From positions 2,914,001-2,978,000 of the forward strand of contig NZ_CP019445.1 in the NCBI RefSeq assembly GCF_001975225.1: a stretch of DNA of 64,000 nt, in the 5' to 3' direction. The DNA is from Kosakonia cowanii JCM 10956 = DSM 18146. GTDB lineage: Bacteria > Pseudomonadota > Gammaproteobacteria > Enterobacterales > Enterobacteriaceae. Under the pieces are notes generated by a model. It was not told the origin of the DNA. It was given only the letters and a program-made list of their open reading frames with translations, and made no database searches. Below are positions 10,119-19,013 of this stretch, piece after piece. Each line of letters starts with the position of its first letter. Position 1 is the first letter of the stretch. Position numbers and translations under genes: made by a program.

Positions 10119-10130
10119 AATCTCCCAAAA

Positions 10131-10799
10131 CTATTTAACTGAAACGAAATGATTCTCTTGCCAGAAAGCTACACGGCCATTCTTATCTGCAACATTGACT
10201 CGAGTGAATGTTCGCGACTTACCGGGCATAAGATAGTAATTTTCTTTGCAAGACTCACCATCAGTCGGTTTTAAACATGGGCCATAGGCGATAATACGTA
10301 ACGTAGCATTTCCAGGGTTGGTGATTTTTCCTGTGGAATATTTGTATTCATATTTAGCTTTACGAGGAGCAACAACCAATATTGAACTAATAAGCGCTGA
10401 TGCTGTGGCAACAGCATGGCGCTTTGCGTTGCTTCTTTTGCCTTCGCTTAACGATTGATCGGACCAAAGAATTCGGTAGTAACGTTCTTTATCGTCAGTC
10501 GGTCCTTTGTAAAAAAAACGAATGGTCTCATTGCTATTAGCGGGTAGCAATAAACTTCCTGGCGTCAAAAGAAGCTCATTTTTACTCTCCATGGGAATGA
10601 TTGTACCTCCTTCTAGAGGGTTTGTTATTCTCTCAACTCTGATATTGATAAGACGACCTGTATTTGTAGAGTTCTTTATCTCCTTACTGATAACGGAACT
10701 ATCGCTATACATAAAAGAAGATATGTCTCCAATATCTAATGCATATGCAGGCATCATGACAGTTAAAGAAAAATTTAACGCAAAAATAATTTTTTTCAT
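10131..10799 (-). CDS. ecpB: Common pilus chaperone EcpB
   Basis: 222-residue periplasmic pilus chaperone with a signal peptide ending in MPAYA. Conserved chaperone features are [18 protein letters not shown] and the [13 protein letters not shown] segment of the G1/F1 strands. The length equals E. coli EcpB. It is expected to bind EcpA and EcpD subunits by donor-strand complementation and hand them to the usher EcpC. It is separated from ecpA by 53 bases that contain a hairpin plus T-tract. Confidence 0.93.
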
Positions 10800-10812
10800 A
10801 ATTTCTTGTCCT

Positions 10813-10840
10813 AAAAAAAAGGAGCGGTCCCTCGCTCCTT
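10813..10840 (-). terminator. Intra-operon hairpin/attenuator between ecpA and ecpB
   Basis: Arms AAGGAGCG/CGCTCCTT (10819-10840) with a 6-base loop, followed in the direction of transcription by an eight-base T run (A8 on the plus strand, 10813-10820). It sits between the major pilin gene and the chaperone gene. Partial termination here would give more pilin mRNA than chaperone/usher mRNA. Confidence 0.85.
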
Positions 10841-10852
10841 AATTAATGAAAG

Positions 10853-11434
10853 TTAGCTAGTCCATGTTGCATCGAACTGGACGCTAACATCGCCGCTCCA
10901 AATACCTTCTGGCAATACACTTAAATCTGTTGCAGGTGTTGTGCCATCAGTAGTTGCACTTGCGATCGAGAATGTAAATGCATCCTGACCAGCAAAACGA
11001 CCTGCTTGATTATAATTAGAAGCAATATTGCTCAGACCACCACTTTTACCGGTAAGGGTGTCAACAAGAACTGTATCTGACGTTTTGTCGACCGCATTAC
11101 CAAAGTAATTAACTCCAACATTCAGCGTTGACCCTGATCCATCAAGCTGTGTTAGCGTGTTACTTACTAATCGTGAGGTTAGTTTAAATGCCGTTGCGCT
11201 TGAATCTCCTTCAACTGCAACGTCAAAAAGACCTTTTTGAGTATTGAACCCTTTAACGCCCTCAGCGTACTGGAATGAAAGACTTCCCAGGGGAGTAACC
11301 ACTAATTTACTAGTGGTATCTTTTTTTGCTGTTGCGGACCATGTCGCCACAGCTTGTGCTGTAGTATCAGCTGCCTGAACTGCACCCATGCTAAAAGAAG
11401 ACAATAATGCAAGCGCTAAAATTTTACGTTTCAT
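10853..11434 (-). CDS. ecpA: Common pilus major subunit EcpA
   Basis: 193-residue major pilin. After a signal peptide ending in GAVQA, the mature protein begins [20 protein letters not shown], nearly identical to E. coli EcpA (MatB). It ends with the conserved [15 protein letters not shown] strand. The middle part diverges more, as expected for a surface-exposed pilin. It is the first gene of the minus-strand ecpABCDE operon. The EcpR regulator gene that normally precedes ecpA is not recognisable upstream. Confidence 0.96.
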
Positions 11435-12526
11435 AAATGCACCTTACTCTTGATGGTTTTAACCTTAAAGGTTCCTTGTATTAACAAGGATTTTTTTACA
11501 ATTCAGATCTCATTACGCGCTAATCTGATTGAAAGAAGCTAAAGGATATAACTTGCTTAAGTGTGCTAATAACAAGCTAATATTGCGCATTTACATTTGA
11601 TAGCGAACATGTACTCACTCGAATGAATCGCGATCTCACGCAAAGCCACTGCTTCCGACAAAAATAATAACCTTCCCGTAAAATGATTGGATAGCAATAA
11701 AGTGTTAATTAGCTAATAAATAATATGTGTTAAATTATTGATCTCTTTTTACATGAAAAAACGTGGTTTCCCGTCCTGCTGATAACATGTCAGTAACGTA
11801 TTTGTGTTTTATTGATAAGATCTCTTATTCGTTTTTAAGAAGAACATAAGCATTACTTAAATAATAATTTCTTTATTTAAGAGCGATGTGGTTAGATTTT
11901 TCTTTAAGATTTTATGTTTAGCTATTTTTCTTATTTAATAATATGACTATTAGTCTCGCTCCTGGTTATGGAAACTTTTGTGCCCCCATTGACTCTTTGA
12001 TGGAAGTATTGGCTGAAGGGAGGTAAATACTGCCTGGTGCGACCTATGTAAATTTTTAATGCAGATGTTATTTTTATGTTTTGAATATTTGTAGTAGTTA
12101 TATGAAATAATCTTAAATTCATTAGTCGTATAATTTGTTTTTATAAATGGTTGAGTTAAAAGGTAAAATAAGAATTCATCTTAATTTTACTTGGTAAGCA
12201 CTTGGCCTTTTTTTTAAGGATAATTCACTTGTTTTAATGCGCTCTTTAGCAATAATTAAAAAATTCCTATTAGCTCTTCATTGTTAGAAGAGTGTGAAAT
12301 AAAAAGTGTGTTTGATATTAACTAATTTTAGGGTGTGAGTTTTTGGTATGTGTATTGCAAATCCGTATGCCGAAATAAGTGTTAAGACAAATGGCGGAGC
12401 TCCAATGTTAGCGTGGTTTCAATCTGCATAACGAGTTTAGATGCCTACATAAACTACTTCAAAAGTCGATTTGGTAAGCGGCTAAACTCATCTTAATAAT
12501 TTGCATAAATTACAGGTAGGAAATAA
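11435..12526. other. 1.1 kb AT-rich intergenic region between ecpA and tpsA
   Basis: Divergent upstream region of two surface-structure operons. It is strikingly AT-rich with long T/A runs and no reading frame that resembles a known protein; the longest frame (11931-12122, minus) is 63 codons and unconvincing. The composition suits H-NS silencing and multiple promoters. No EcpR-like coding sequence is visible. Confidence 0.6.
11461..11497. promoter_or_regulatory. Tandem inverted repeats upstream of ecpA
   Basis: Two adjacent small palindromes lie 27 bases upstream of the ecpA start: AACCTT-A-AAGGTT (11461-11473) and TCCTTGT-ATTA-ACAAGGA (11473-11490). The second is followed on the plus strand by seven T. 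They could be a 5' UTR structure or operator, or a terminator for antisense transcription. Confidence 0.5.
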
Positions 12527-15265
12527 ATGAAAGGTAAAAGAAAAACAGGGCGTTTGATGAGATTCAATCCAGTAGCAGCTTCTATTCTGCTCTCTCTACC
12601 GGTTCTTGCTCAAGCAGGCGATCTGAATATTAAAAATGGCACCATTGCCAGTTCAAATGGCGTACCCGTAATCAATATTGCCAATCCCAATGATAATGGC
12701 CTCTCTCATAACGTTTATGATGATTTCAATGTTGGCAAGAACGGGGTTATTTTCAATAACAGCTCATCTGGCACAAATACCGTAATTGGGGGAGTCATAG
12801 CGGGTAATAGCAACCTTACCTCAGGTAGCGCCAAAGTCATCCTTAATGAAGTCACTTCCAATAAAACCAGCATGCTTGAAGGCCTGATGGAGGTTGCAGG
12901 AGACAAAGCTCATTTAGTCATTGCCAACCCGAATGGTATCTCTACTAGCCTGGGCAGTGGTTTTATCAATACCAGTAAAGCCACTATCACGACCGGTAGA
13001 CCAGATATTCAGAACGGCGTGTTAAGAGGTTATTCAGTTGGAGGTGGTGTTATTACTGTCAAAGGGCTAATGAGCTCTTCGCCAACAGAAATTCTTGCTC
13101 GCTCCGTTGCAGTACAAGGGCAAATCGTGACGGATGAACTTACTGTTATCGCAGGTAATAATTATGTCAATAAAAATGCTGAGGTCTTAGGCCATGTAAC
13201 AGCAAGCGGTATCAGGAATACATACGCGGTTGATGTGTCTGATCTTGGCGGGATGTACGCAAATCATATTAATTTGATCAGTACTGAAAGTGGAGTTGGT
13301 GTCAGAAATATGGGGGTTATTGCCGGTGGTGCTAATGATATCCATATTAATGTAAATGGTAAGTTTATTAACACTGGCGGTGAGGTTCAATCAGTTGGCT
13401 CTACCAACATCACAACTAATGGTGTGCTGGAAAATATCGGTGGAGATATATCGGGTAAGGGCAAAATATTTATTAACACGACGAAGAATTCAATAAATAA
13501 CACTAGCGCCGGTAGTATCGCTTCAGAATCCGATATCTATATAGATAGTGGTGAGTTTAATAACAAAAACGGTAAAATTTCTTCTGGTGGGATTTTAGGT
13601 GTCAATACTAATGGCAAAACGTTAATTAACAGCGGTAAAGGTAGTTCTGCAGGCCTGGAAGCCGCTGTTGTCGCCTTAAAAACAGGTAAGTTAGATAACC
13701 GGGCTGGGCAGATCAAGGGTGGTTATGTTGCTTTTGAAACTTCAGAGATAACTAATGTTGGAGGTGAAATTCAATCTACCGGAAAAATTGATATGATCAG
13801 TTCCGGGAATATTGATAACACCAAAGGCCTTATTAGGTCACAAGCAGGGGGCATTCAGATTGAGACGGCTAAGTATTTTATCAACAAAGATAATATCACT
13901 GCTGATGCTACCAGTAACGATTCCTTAGGATTAATTGCAGGTGACGACGGTATTAAGTTAAAAGCTGGCACGATTAATAATTCGACTGGTGGAATAAGTT
14001 CATCAGGTACGATCTCCCTGGAAAGTAGTAGTACGATCAACAATCGTAATGGGAAAATAGCCGCTGATAAAGCTGTGTCACTGTCTGCAATTGGCAATAT
14101 CGACAACTCCAGTGGAAGGCTTCTTTCGAAAGACACCGTTTCAGTCATCGGCTCCACAATGGATAATAGTCTTTATGTCGGTCAGATTATGGGGGACCGT
14201 GGAGTTAACATAGATTTAACCGGGTATTTTAACAACCATATTGGTTTAGTAAGTTCACAGTTAGGTAATGTTGACATTAAAGCTAAAAACGTCAAGAACG
14301 TGGGTGGGGTGATTCTTGGCAAAGATATCTCAATCCAAACAGAAGCAGATGTTGATAACTATCATGGATTGATGGTTGCAAATAACCTTCTCAAGATTGA
14401 TGCTAAAACCAGTGTTAATAACACCTATGGTGAAGATTTCGGATCGTGGTATGGTAATTACTTCGGAATACCCGGTCAAATTGGCGGATTGATTGGGACT
14501 AATGGTGTGACAATTAACGCTAAGTCTATTAATAATACGCATAGTCGCATTATTGCCGAGCACGGCCCGTTAACTTTGAATGTTGCAGAAACACTCGACA
14601 ATTATCGCGGCTTGCTCGTCAGTGGAAGTGATGCAAATATTAAGGCCAAACGCTTGGTTAACAATTATGCCACGATCCATAGTACTGGCGATCTCAATAT
14701 TGATGTTGACTCTCTGTCAAATTACAGCTCTGGATCAATTGAAAACAATGATGCAACAGGGATAATTTCAGCCGATCGTCATCTCTCGTTAATTGTCGGC
14801 AGCGATTTTAATAATTATGGGTGGGTTAGTAGTAAGCAGAACTCGGTAGTACGTGTTGCGGGGGCATTGCATAACTACAATACTATTTCTGCTGATAATA
14901 CCTTGGAAGTAGATACAACTGGCACTCTTACCAATGAAAAGGATATTGCTGCAGGTACGGTGCTTTATGTTGAATCGGAAGGTAATGTTGTTAATAGCAG
15001 CAAGGGCAACATGGTTGGTAGTTCAGCATTCATCAAATCAGCACTTGATGTGACTAACTATGGTAATGTGGTTGCCTGGGATTATCTCGATGTCAACGCT
15101 GCTCGCACGATTTACAATTACAAAAACATCTATACTGAAGGCAACGCAGTAATTACTTCGAAATTAATACATAACTCTGGTGCTAATGCTGTTTTAGGCG
15201 GTGAAAGGGGACTTGTACTTAACACCGCACAGTTAACCGGCACAGGCACTATCGTTGGTTTGTGA
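12527..15265 (+). CDS. TpsA-type filamentous haemagglutinin-like exoprotein
   Basis: 912-residue secreted beta-helix protein of a two-partner secretion system. The basic N-terminal extension and signal peptide (SILLSLPVLAQA) precede the TPS/haemagglutination-activity domain (about residues 32-270). That domain carries the family motifs VPVINIANPN, GLSHNVYDDFNV and VIANPNGI. The rest is a run of short degenerate repeats with recurring NN-x-G-x-I/ISS motifs typical of a right-handed beta-helix. It is short for a TpsA and ends GTGTIVGL. There is no VENN motif, toxin domain or following immunity gene, so an adhesin/matrix role is likelier than contact-dependent inhibition. The partner tpsB follows 65 bases downstream. 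Confidence 0.88.
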   Translation: MKGKRKTGRLMRFNPVAASILLSLPVLAQAGDLNIKNGTIASSNGVPVINIANPNDNGLSHNVYDDFNVGKNGVIFNNSSSGTNTVIGGVIAGNSNLTSGSAKVILNEVTSNKTSMLEGLMEVAGDKAHLVIANPNGISTSLGSGFINTSKATITTGRPDIQNGVLRGYSVGGGVITVKGLMSSSPTEILARSVAVQGQIVTDELTVIAGNNYVNKNAEVLGHVTASGIRNTYAVDVSDLGGMYANHINLISTESGVGVRNMGVIAGGANDIHINVNGKFINTGGEVQSVGSTNITTNGVLENIGGDISGKGKIFINTTKNSINNTSAGSIASESDIYIDSGEFNNKNGKISSGGILGVNTNGKTLINSGKGSSAGLEAAVVALKTGKLDNRAGQIKGGYVAFETSEITNVGGEIQSTGKIDMISSGNIDNTKGLIRSQAGGIQIETAKYFINKDNITADATSNDSLGLIAGDDGIKLKAGTINNSTGGISSSGTISLESSSTINNRNGKIAADKAVSLSAIGNIDNSSGRLLSKDTVSVIGSTMDNSLYVGQIMGDRGVNIDLTGYFNNHIGLVSSQLGNVDIKAKNVKNVGGVILGKDISIQTEADVDNYHGLMVANNLLKIDAKTSVNNTYGEDFGSWYGNYFGIPGQIGGLIGTNGVTINAKSINNTHSRIIAEHGPLTLNVAETLDNYRGLLVSGSDANIKAKRLVNNYATIHSTGDLNIDVDSLSNYSSGSIENNDATGIISADRHLSLIVGSDFNNYGWVSSKQNSVVRVAGALHNYNTISADNTLEVDTTGTLTNEKDIAAGTVLYVESEGNVVNSSKGNMVGSSAFIKSALDVTNYGNVVAWDYLDVNAARTIYNYKNIYTEGNAVITSKLIHNSGANAVLGGERGLVLNTAQLTGTGTIVGL

Positions 15266-15279
15266 TTTAAAAACGTTAT

Positions 15280-15311
15280 AAAAGCAGCAGCAATGCTGCT
15301 GCTTTTAATTC
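15280..15311 (+). terminator. Strong hairpin between tpsA and tpsB
   Basis: Near-perfect 13-bp inverted repeat AAAAGCAGCAGCA/TGCTGCTGCTTTT (15280-15306) just after the tpsA stop, with a short T-rich 3' arm. It may act as a partial terminator or mRNA-stabilising hairpin that reduces tpsB and downstream expression relative to tpsA. Confidence 0.75.
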
Positions 15312-15330
15312 AATCTGAGCGACCGTAATA

Positions 15331-16971
15331 GTGCAACTCTATAAAATCCATTTTCTTATTTGTTTTTTTTGTTTTCATGTGGCCGCAGCCGACAATCTTG
15401 ACCATTTTGCGAGGGAACAGCAGCGCAACGACGCAAATCTATTGCGTGAGAATAAAATTGAGAAGAAAGATGTTTTCTCTGATAAAAGAGAGTTGATTAT
15501 TGATAATATCAAGGTTCCTGAGGAAAAAATATGTTATCCCATAACTAGTCTTACTCTTGATAATGATTTTATAAATGATCAAAATATTAAGGATATAAAA
15601 AATAAATTTACTGGGGAATGCCTTGGCGTCAATGGCATTCGCAGTCTGGCTAAAATCATTCAAGATTACTTTATTAATGCTGGCTTTGTAACAACGCGTA
15701 TTGACATTCCCAGTCAAGATTTAACTACAGGCACGCTTGTTATAACGGTTACACCGGGTCGGATAGAGCATATTTTAATTGAAAGCGGTGACGTTACCAC
15801 TCTCATCCTGCCTTTTAAAGAAGGCGACATTCTTAATCTAAGGGATATTGAGCAAGGGCTTGAAAATTTGCAAAGAACGCCCGCAGTTGATGTTAAGATA
15901 AATGTCGCACCCGGAAATCAAAACGGTTATAGCAATATCATTATAAACACCCACCGTACAAAGAGATGGAGTGCAAAAGCAAATTATAGTAATTGGGGTG
16001 ATAAAAGTACTGGGCAAAATATAACAAGTGGTGCACTTTATCTGTTCAATATCGCTGGCATAAGTGATGTGGGTTATCTTTCCGGAGCGAGTAGTACAAC
16101 TGGAGGCTACAAAAATATAACCGCCTGGTACTCCTTCCCATATGGGTTTTGGGACTATGAATTTATCTATAGCACCAGCGTCTCAAATCAAAACATACCC
16201 ATTGCTGGATGGGATTATGATTATATGTGTAGGAATAAATATTACAGTTTTAAAACTTCGCGCCTACTTTTTCGCGATATGTCAAAGAAACTTTCAGCAA
16301 GCCTGGAAATCTTCAAGAGAAAAGCCGATTATGAGTTTGGCGGTGTCAAACTGGCAATGCAGAAACGCGATATGAGCAACGTAAAACTGGCCTTCAATTA
16401 TATTCAGGGGTTTGACGGAGCTTCATTAGATTCAACATTAAGTTGGCAGCAGTTTGTTAAATGGCCAGCTGGAAAAGAAACACCAGATATGTTATCTGGC
16501 GACGTGGATCGCGCCAGTCATATCTATAATTTAAATATGACATATTTAAAGGCGCTGGAGTTGTCATCTATGCCTGCCTGGTATGAGATGTCCATCGGTG
16601 CGCAATACAGCCCCGCAGCACTAACGATTCAGGATCAGTTTAATATTGGTAATCGCTGGAATGTACGAGGGTTTGAAAACAGTTCTGGTGTTGATGCGAT
16701 AAATGGTTTCTACATACAAAATACTCTTAATATTAACACTGGCTTTTACGGGGTTACCCCTTTCTTTGGGGCTGATTATGGGCAAGTAGGTGGGAGCAAG
16801 TCTACACGGCAAATATATGGTGGCGACAAACTCGTGGGGGTTACTGGAGGAGTAAAAGGGAATGTCCAGTCTTTGGGATATGAACTATCTTTGTCTCTTC
16901 CTTTGCTCTCTCCTTCAAAGATGATCGTCGATGATTTTACGGCGAAATTTAACATCAGTTATCAGCTTTAA
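15331..16971 (+). CDS. TpsB outer-membrane transporter (FhaC/ShlB/HecB family)
   Basis: 546-residue outer-membrane translocator for the TpsA protein. It starts at GTG with a signal peptide (FLICFFCFHVAAA). An N-terminal helix precedes two POTRA domains (about residues 60-210). These include the CLGVNGIRSLAKIIQDYFINAG segment and the GTLVITVTPGRIEHI strand typical of POTRA-2. A 16-strand-type barrel domain follows, with the family motif NRWNVRGFE in the conserved VRG(F/Y) lid loop. The stop is only five bases from the holo-ACP synthase gene, so the TPS pair appears to share a transcript with the acyl-chain genes. Confidence 0.9.
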   Translation: MQLYKIHFLICFFCFHVAAADNLDHFAREQQRNDANLLRENKIEKKDVFSDKRELIIDNIKVPEEKICYPITSLTLDNDFINDQNIKDIKNKFTGECLGVNGIRSLAKIIQDYFINAGFVTTRIDIPSQDLTTGTLVITVTPGRIEHILIESGDVTTLILPFKEGDILNLRDIEQGLENLQRTPAVDVKINVAPGNQNGYSNIIINTHRTKRWSAKANYSNWGDKSTGQNITSGALYLFNIAGISDVGYLSGASSTTGGYKNITAWYSFPYGFWDYEFIYSTSVSNQNIPIAGWDYDYMCRNKYYSFKTSRLLFRDMSKKLSASLEIFKRKADYEFGGVKLAMQKRDMSNVKLAFNYIQGFDGASLDSTLSWQQFVKWPAGKETPDMLSGDVDRASHIYNLNMTYLKALELSSMPAWYEMSIGAQYSPAALTIQDQFNIGNRWNVRGFENSSGVDAINGFYIQNTLNINTGFYGVTPFFGADYGQVGGSKSTRQIYGGDKLVGVTGGVKGNVQSLGYELSLSLPLLSPSKMIVDDFTAKFNISYQL

Positions 16972-16976
16972 TAACT

Positions 16977-17360
16977 ATGGCTAAAAAGCGCTTTTACCTT
17001 GGTACGGACATTGTTGAAGTAAGCAAGATTACACGAGCAATAAATAATGGTGGGGATGGTTTTCTCCATCGTGTGTTTTCTCTTTCAGAGAGAGATAAAT
17101 TTATCGCAGAGTGTCTGGATTATGAGAGAGCGTCAGGTTTTTGGGCTGCAAAAGAGTCTCTTGTGAAAGCGTTAGGTTTGGGGTTTCGTGAAGGGATAAC
17201 TTTTCAGGATATGGAGGTCCAGCATGACTGTTTCGGATGTCCCTATTTTTCTCTTTCCGGTCGGATAGCACAGATAATCCAAGAGAGAGATATCGAACAT
17301 ATCTCACTAAGCATATCCCACTGTCGAACACACGCTATTGCAGTGACAATTATCTCCTGA
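16977..17360 (+). CDS. Holo-[acyl-carrier-protein] synthase (AcpS family)
   Basis: 127-residue phosphopantetheinyl transferase. Expected reaction: transfer of 4'-phosphopantetheine from CoA to the Ser of an acyl carrier protein, presumably the one encoded at 18.7 kb. Motifs are LGTDIVEV (Mg-binding Asp at residue 11) and WAAKESLVKALG (Glu 60), followed by a C-terminal LSISHCRTHAIA strand. This is a dedicated copy separate from the housekeeping acpS next to pdxJ. The weak ribosome site and 5-base gap suggest coupling to tpsB. Confidence 0.92.
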   Translation: MAKKRFYLGTDIVEVSKITRAINNGGDGFLHRVFSLSERDKFIAECLDYERASGFWAAKESLVKALGLGFREGITFQDMEVQHDCFGCPYFSLSGRIAQIIQERDIEHISLSISHCRTHAIAVTIIS

Positions 17361-17379
17361 GCAAGGATAAAGGAATAGA

Positions 17380-18135
17380 ATGTATACATATAAGGATTTG
17401 AACACTAAAAATGTGCTTGTCTCTGGCGCAAGCGGCGATATCGGATTAGCGATATGCGAGAAATATCTGGATCAGAACTGTAACGTCTTTGCAATATTTA
17501 AAAGCAACGCCGAGCCCCTCCGTTTATTAAGCGAGACTCATGACAATGGCCACCGTTTAACAGTTTTGCAGTGCGATCTTGCTAATCCCGCGAGTGTGGG
17601 TGATTTGGTTATCCATCTTGGTTCCGCTATCGAGCGTCTCGACGTTCTCGTTAACAATGCGGGTATCGTTAAAGATAATCTTTTTTCCTCAATGAGTTTC
17701 GACGATTTCAATACCGTGATTGAAACCAACGTATTAAGCACCTTTCATCTTACGAAAGCGGTGCTGAAACTCTTACGGAGCGCGGAAGGCGCGACAATTA
17801 TTAACGTCGCGTCTATCGCTGGAATTATTTCCAGTGTTGGGCAAGCAAACTACAGCGCTTCTAAAGGGGCGTTACTCGGTTTTACGCGGACTCTGGCTGC
17901 TGAACTTGCTCCACGTGGAATCCGTGTCAACGCCGTGGCGCCGGGTATGATTGCCTCAAAGATGGTCAAAAAAGTTTCAAGGACCGTCGTTCGTGATGTA
18001 ACCAACTCTATCCCCCTCAAGCGGCTAGGAGACTGTAATGAAGTCGCTAATACCATCGTTTGGTTATCTTCCTCAGTATCCAGTTATATTGTCGGGCAGA
18101 CCATCGTTATTGATGGTGGGCTAGTGATGCGGTGA
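17380..18135 (+). CDS. 3-oxoacyl-ACP reductase (FabG-like SDR)
   Basis: 251-residue short-chain dehydrogenase that should reduce beta-ketoacyl-ACP with NADPH. Visible features are the Rossmann motif GASGDIG (16-22), NNAG (92-95), catalytic Ser 145 (NVASIAG), Tyr 158 and Lys 162 (YSASK), and a C-terminal GQTIVIDGGLVM. AAGGAATAG gives a good ribosome site. It precedes the dehydratase by three bases. The combination with dehydratase, ACP and ketosynthase supports a type II fatty acid/polyketide role. Confidence 0.93.
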   Translation: MYTYKDLNTKNVLVSGASGDIGLAICEKYLDQNCNVFAIFKSNAEPLRLLSETHDNGHRLTVLQCDLANPASVGDLVIHLGSAIERLDVLVNNAGIVKDNLFSSMSFDDFNTVIETNVLSTFHLTKAVLKLLRSAEGATIINVASIAGIISSVGQANYSASKGALLGFTRTLAAELAPRGIRVNAVAPGMIASKMVKKVSRTVVRDVTNSIPLKRLGDCNEVANTIVWLSSSVSSYIVGQTIVIDGGLVMR

Positions 18136-18138
18136 TTT

Positions 18139-18687
18139 ATGTCAAAATACACTATTCCTCCAAAGCTCTTTCTTGAGATGGGCGCCTGGCGCCAGCCTCT
18201 TATGATGGTCGATCGTATAGAAGAGTATAAATATGGTGAAAATGGTTATATCCGGGTAATCAAACATGTTACCTATAACGACCCTTATCTTAACGGGCAT
18301 TTTCCCGAAAACCCTATTATGCCGGGTGTGATTGTTGCGGAGATATTTGGTCAGGCGAGTGAGTATTTCTCTTTCATCAGTGATATTTGCGACGCCTGTG
18401 CCGAACGGTTTGGTATGTCACTAACCAGTTTACGCGATATTCATAACGTTATTCACAAGCCGGAATTAATCGCAATTATTCGCGAGCGCCGGGCGCAAGT
18501 CCGTGGCGTTCTGGCATCGCAGAACTTGAAATTTAAGGACATAGCTTATCCGGGAGATACCATTGAGGTGATAAGCAGGCCTGCTTTTACTGACCCTGCT
18601 GGTTTTAAACACTACTCCGTTACGGCAAATGTCGGTAAGAAAAAGATAAGCGATGGCACCATTATCAATTTTCGTGAAACTAAATAA
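18139..18687 (+). CDS. 3-hydroxyacyl-ACP dehydratase (FabZ/FabA-like hot-dog protein)
   Basis: 182-residue hot-dog-fold protein. The catalytic pair is visible as His 54 in NGHFPENPIMPG and Glu 68 in VIVAEIFGQASEYF, the layout of FabZ/FabA dehydratases. It is longer than FabZ (about 150) because of extra sequence between residues 75 and 125. Expected reaction: removal of water from beta-hydroxyacyl-ACP to give the trans-2-enoyl chain. With no enoyl reductase in the operon, the product chain may keep double bonds unless the housekeeping FabI acts on it. Confidence 0.88.
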   Translation: MSKYTIPPKLFLEMGAWRQPLMMVDRIEEYKYGENGYIRVIKHVTYNDPYLNGHFPENPIMPGVIVAEIFGQASEYFSFISDICDACAERFGMSLTSLRDIHNVIHKPELIAIIRERRAQVRGVLASQNLKFKDIAYPGDTIEVISRPAFTDPAGFKHYSVTANVGKKKISDGTIINFRETK

Positions 18688-18692
18688 CAGGG

Positions 18693-18983
18693 ATGAAAAG
18701 CATGACAATAATGCAGAGTAAAATTGAAGAGCGTAAAGAGGTTCTGTTTACCATCAAAACAGAAATCGTCCAGCGCTTAAACATCTCTCGCGAGCCGTCA
18801 CAAATTGACGATGACACCCCCTTGTTTGGCAATGGCCTGAAATTAGATTCAGTTGACGCCACCGAAATTATCGTAATGCTGGATAAGGTTTTTGATATTG
18901 AAGTAAGTGAAAGCGATAACCCTTCTTATATGCGCAGCATTAACAGCCTTGCTTCTTTTGTGATAACGAAACGTCAAGCTTAA
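18693..18983 (+). CDS. Acyl carrier protein
   Basis: Short acidic protein (96 residues from ATG 18693; 93 from ATG 18702, which is better spaced from AGGGA) with the carrier motif GLKLDSVDATEII. The Ser (residue 53) is the expected phosphopantetheine attachment site. Four-helix ACP pattern with I/V/L spacing. It is placed between dehydratase and the GcvT-like gene, so it is the probable carrier for the whole pathway and the substrate of the AcpS-type gene at 16977. Confidence 0.92.
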   Translation: MKSMTIMQSKIEERKEVLFTIKTEIVQRLNISREPSQIDDDTPLFGNGLKLDSVDATEIIVMLDKVFDIEVSESDNPSYMRSINSLASFVITKRQA

Positions 18984-19013
18984 TTTCGGTTAACTATTTT
19001 AATAAGGACTTCT

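Noticed and set aside
11931..12122. 63-codon minus-strand frame upstream of ecpA as a possible ecpR remnant
   Set aside because: The translation has no LuxR helix-turn-helix pattern and no resemblance to EcpR; likely chance in AT-rich DNA.
12404..12415. Possible RfaH ops element upstream of the 19 kb array
   Set aside because: Only TAGCGTG and one more G agree with GGCGGTAGCGTG (8 of 12). A long operon would suit RfaH, but the match is too weak to claim.
12527..16971. Contact-dependent inhibition (CdiA/CdiB) locus
   Set aside because: No VENN motif, no toxin C-terminus and no immunity gene; the next genes are biosynthetic.
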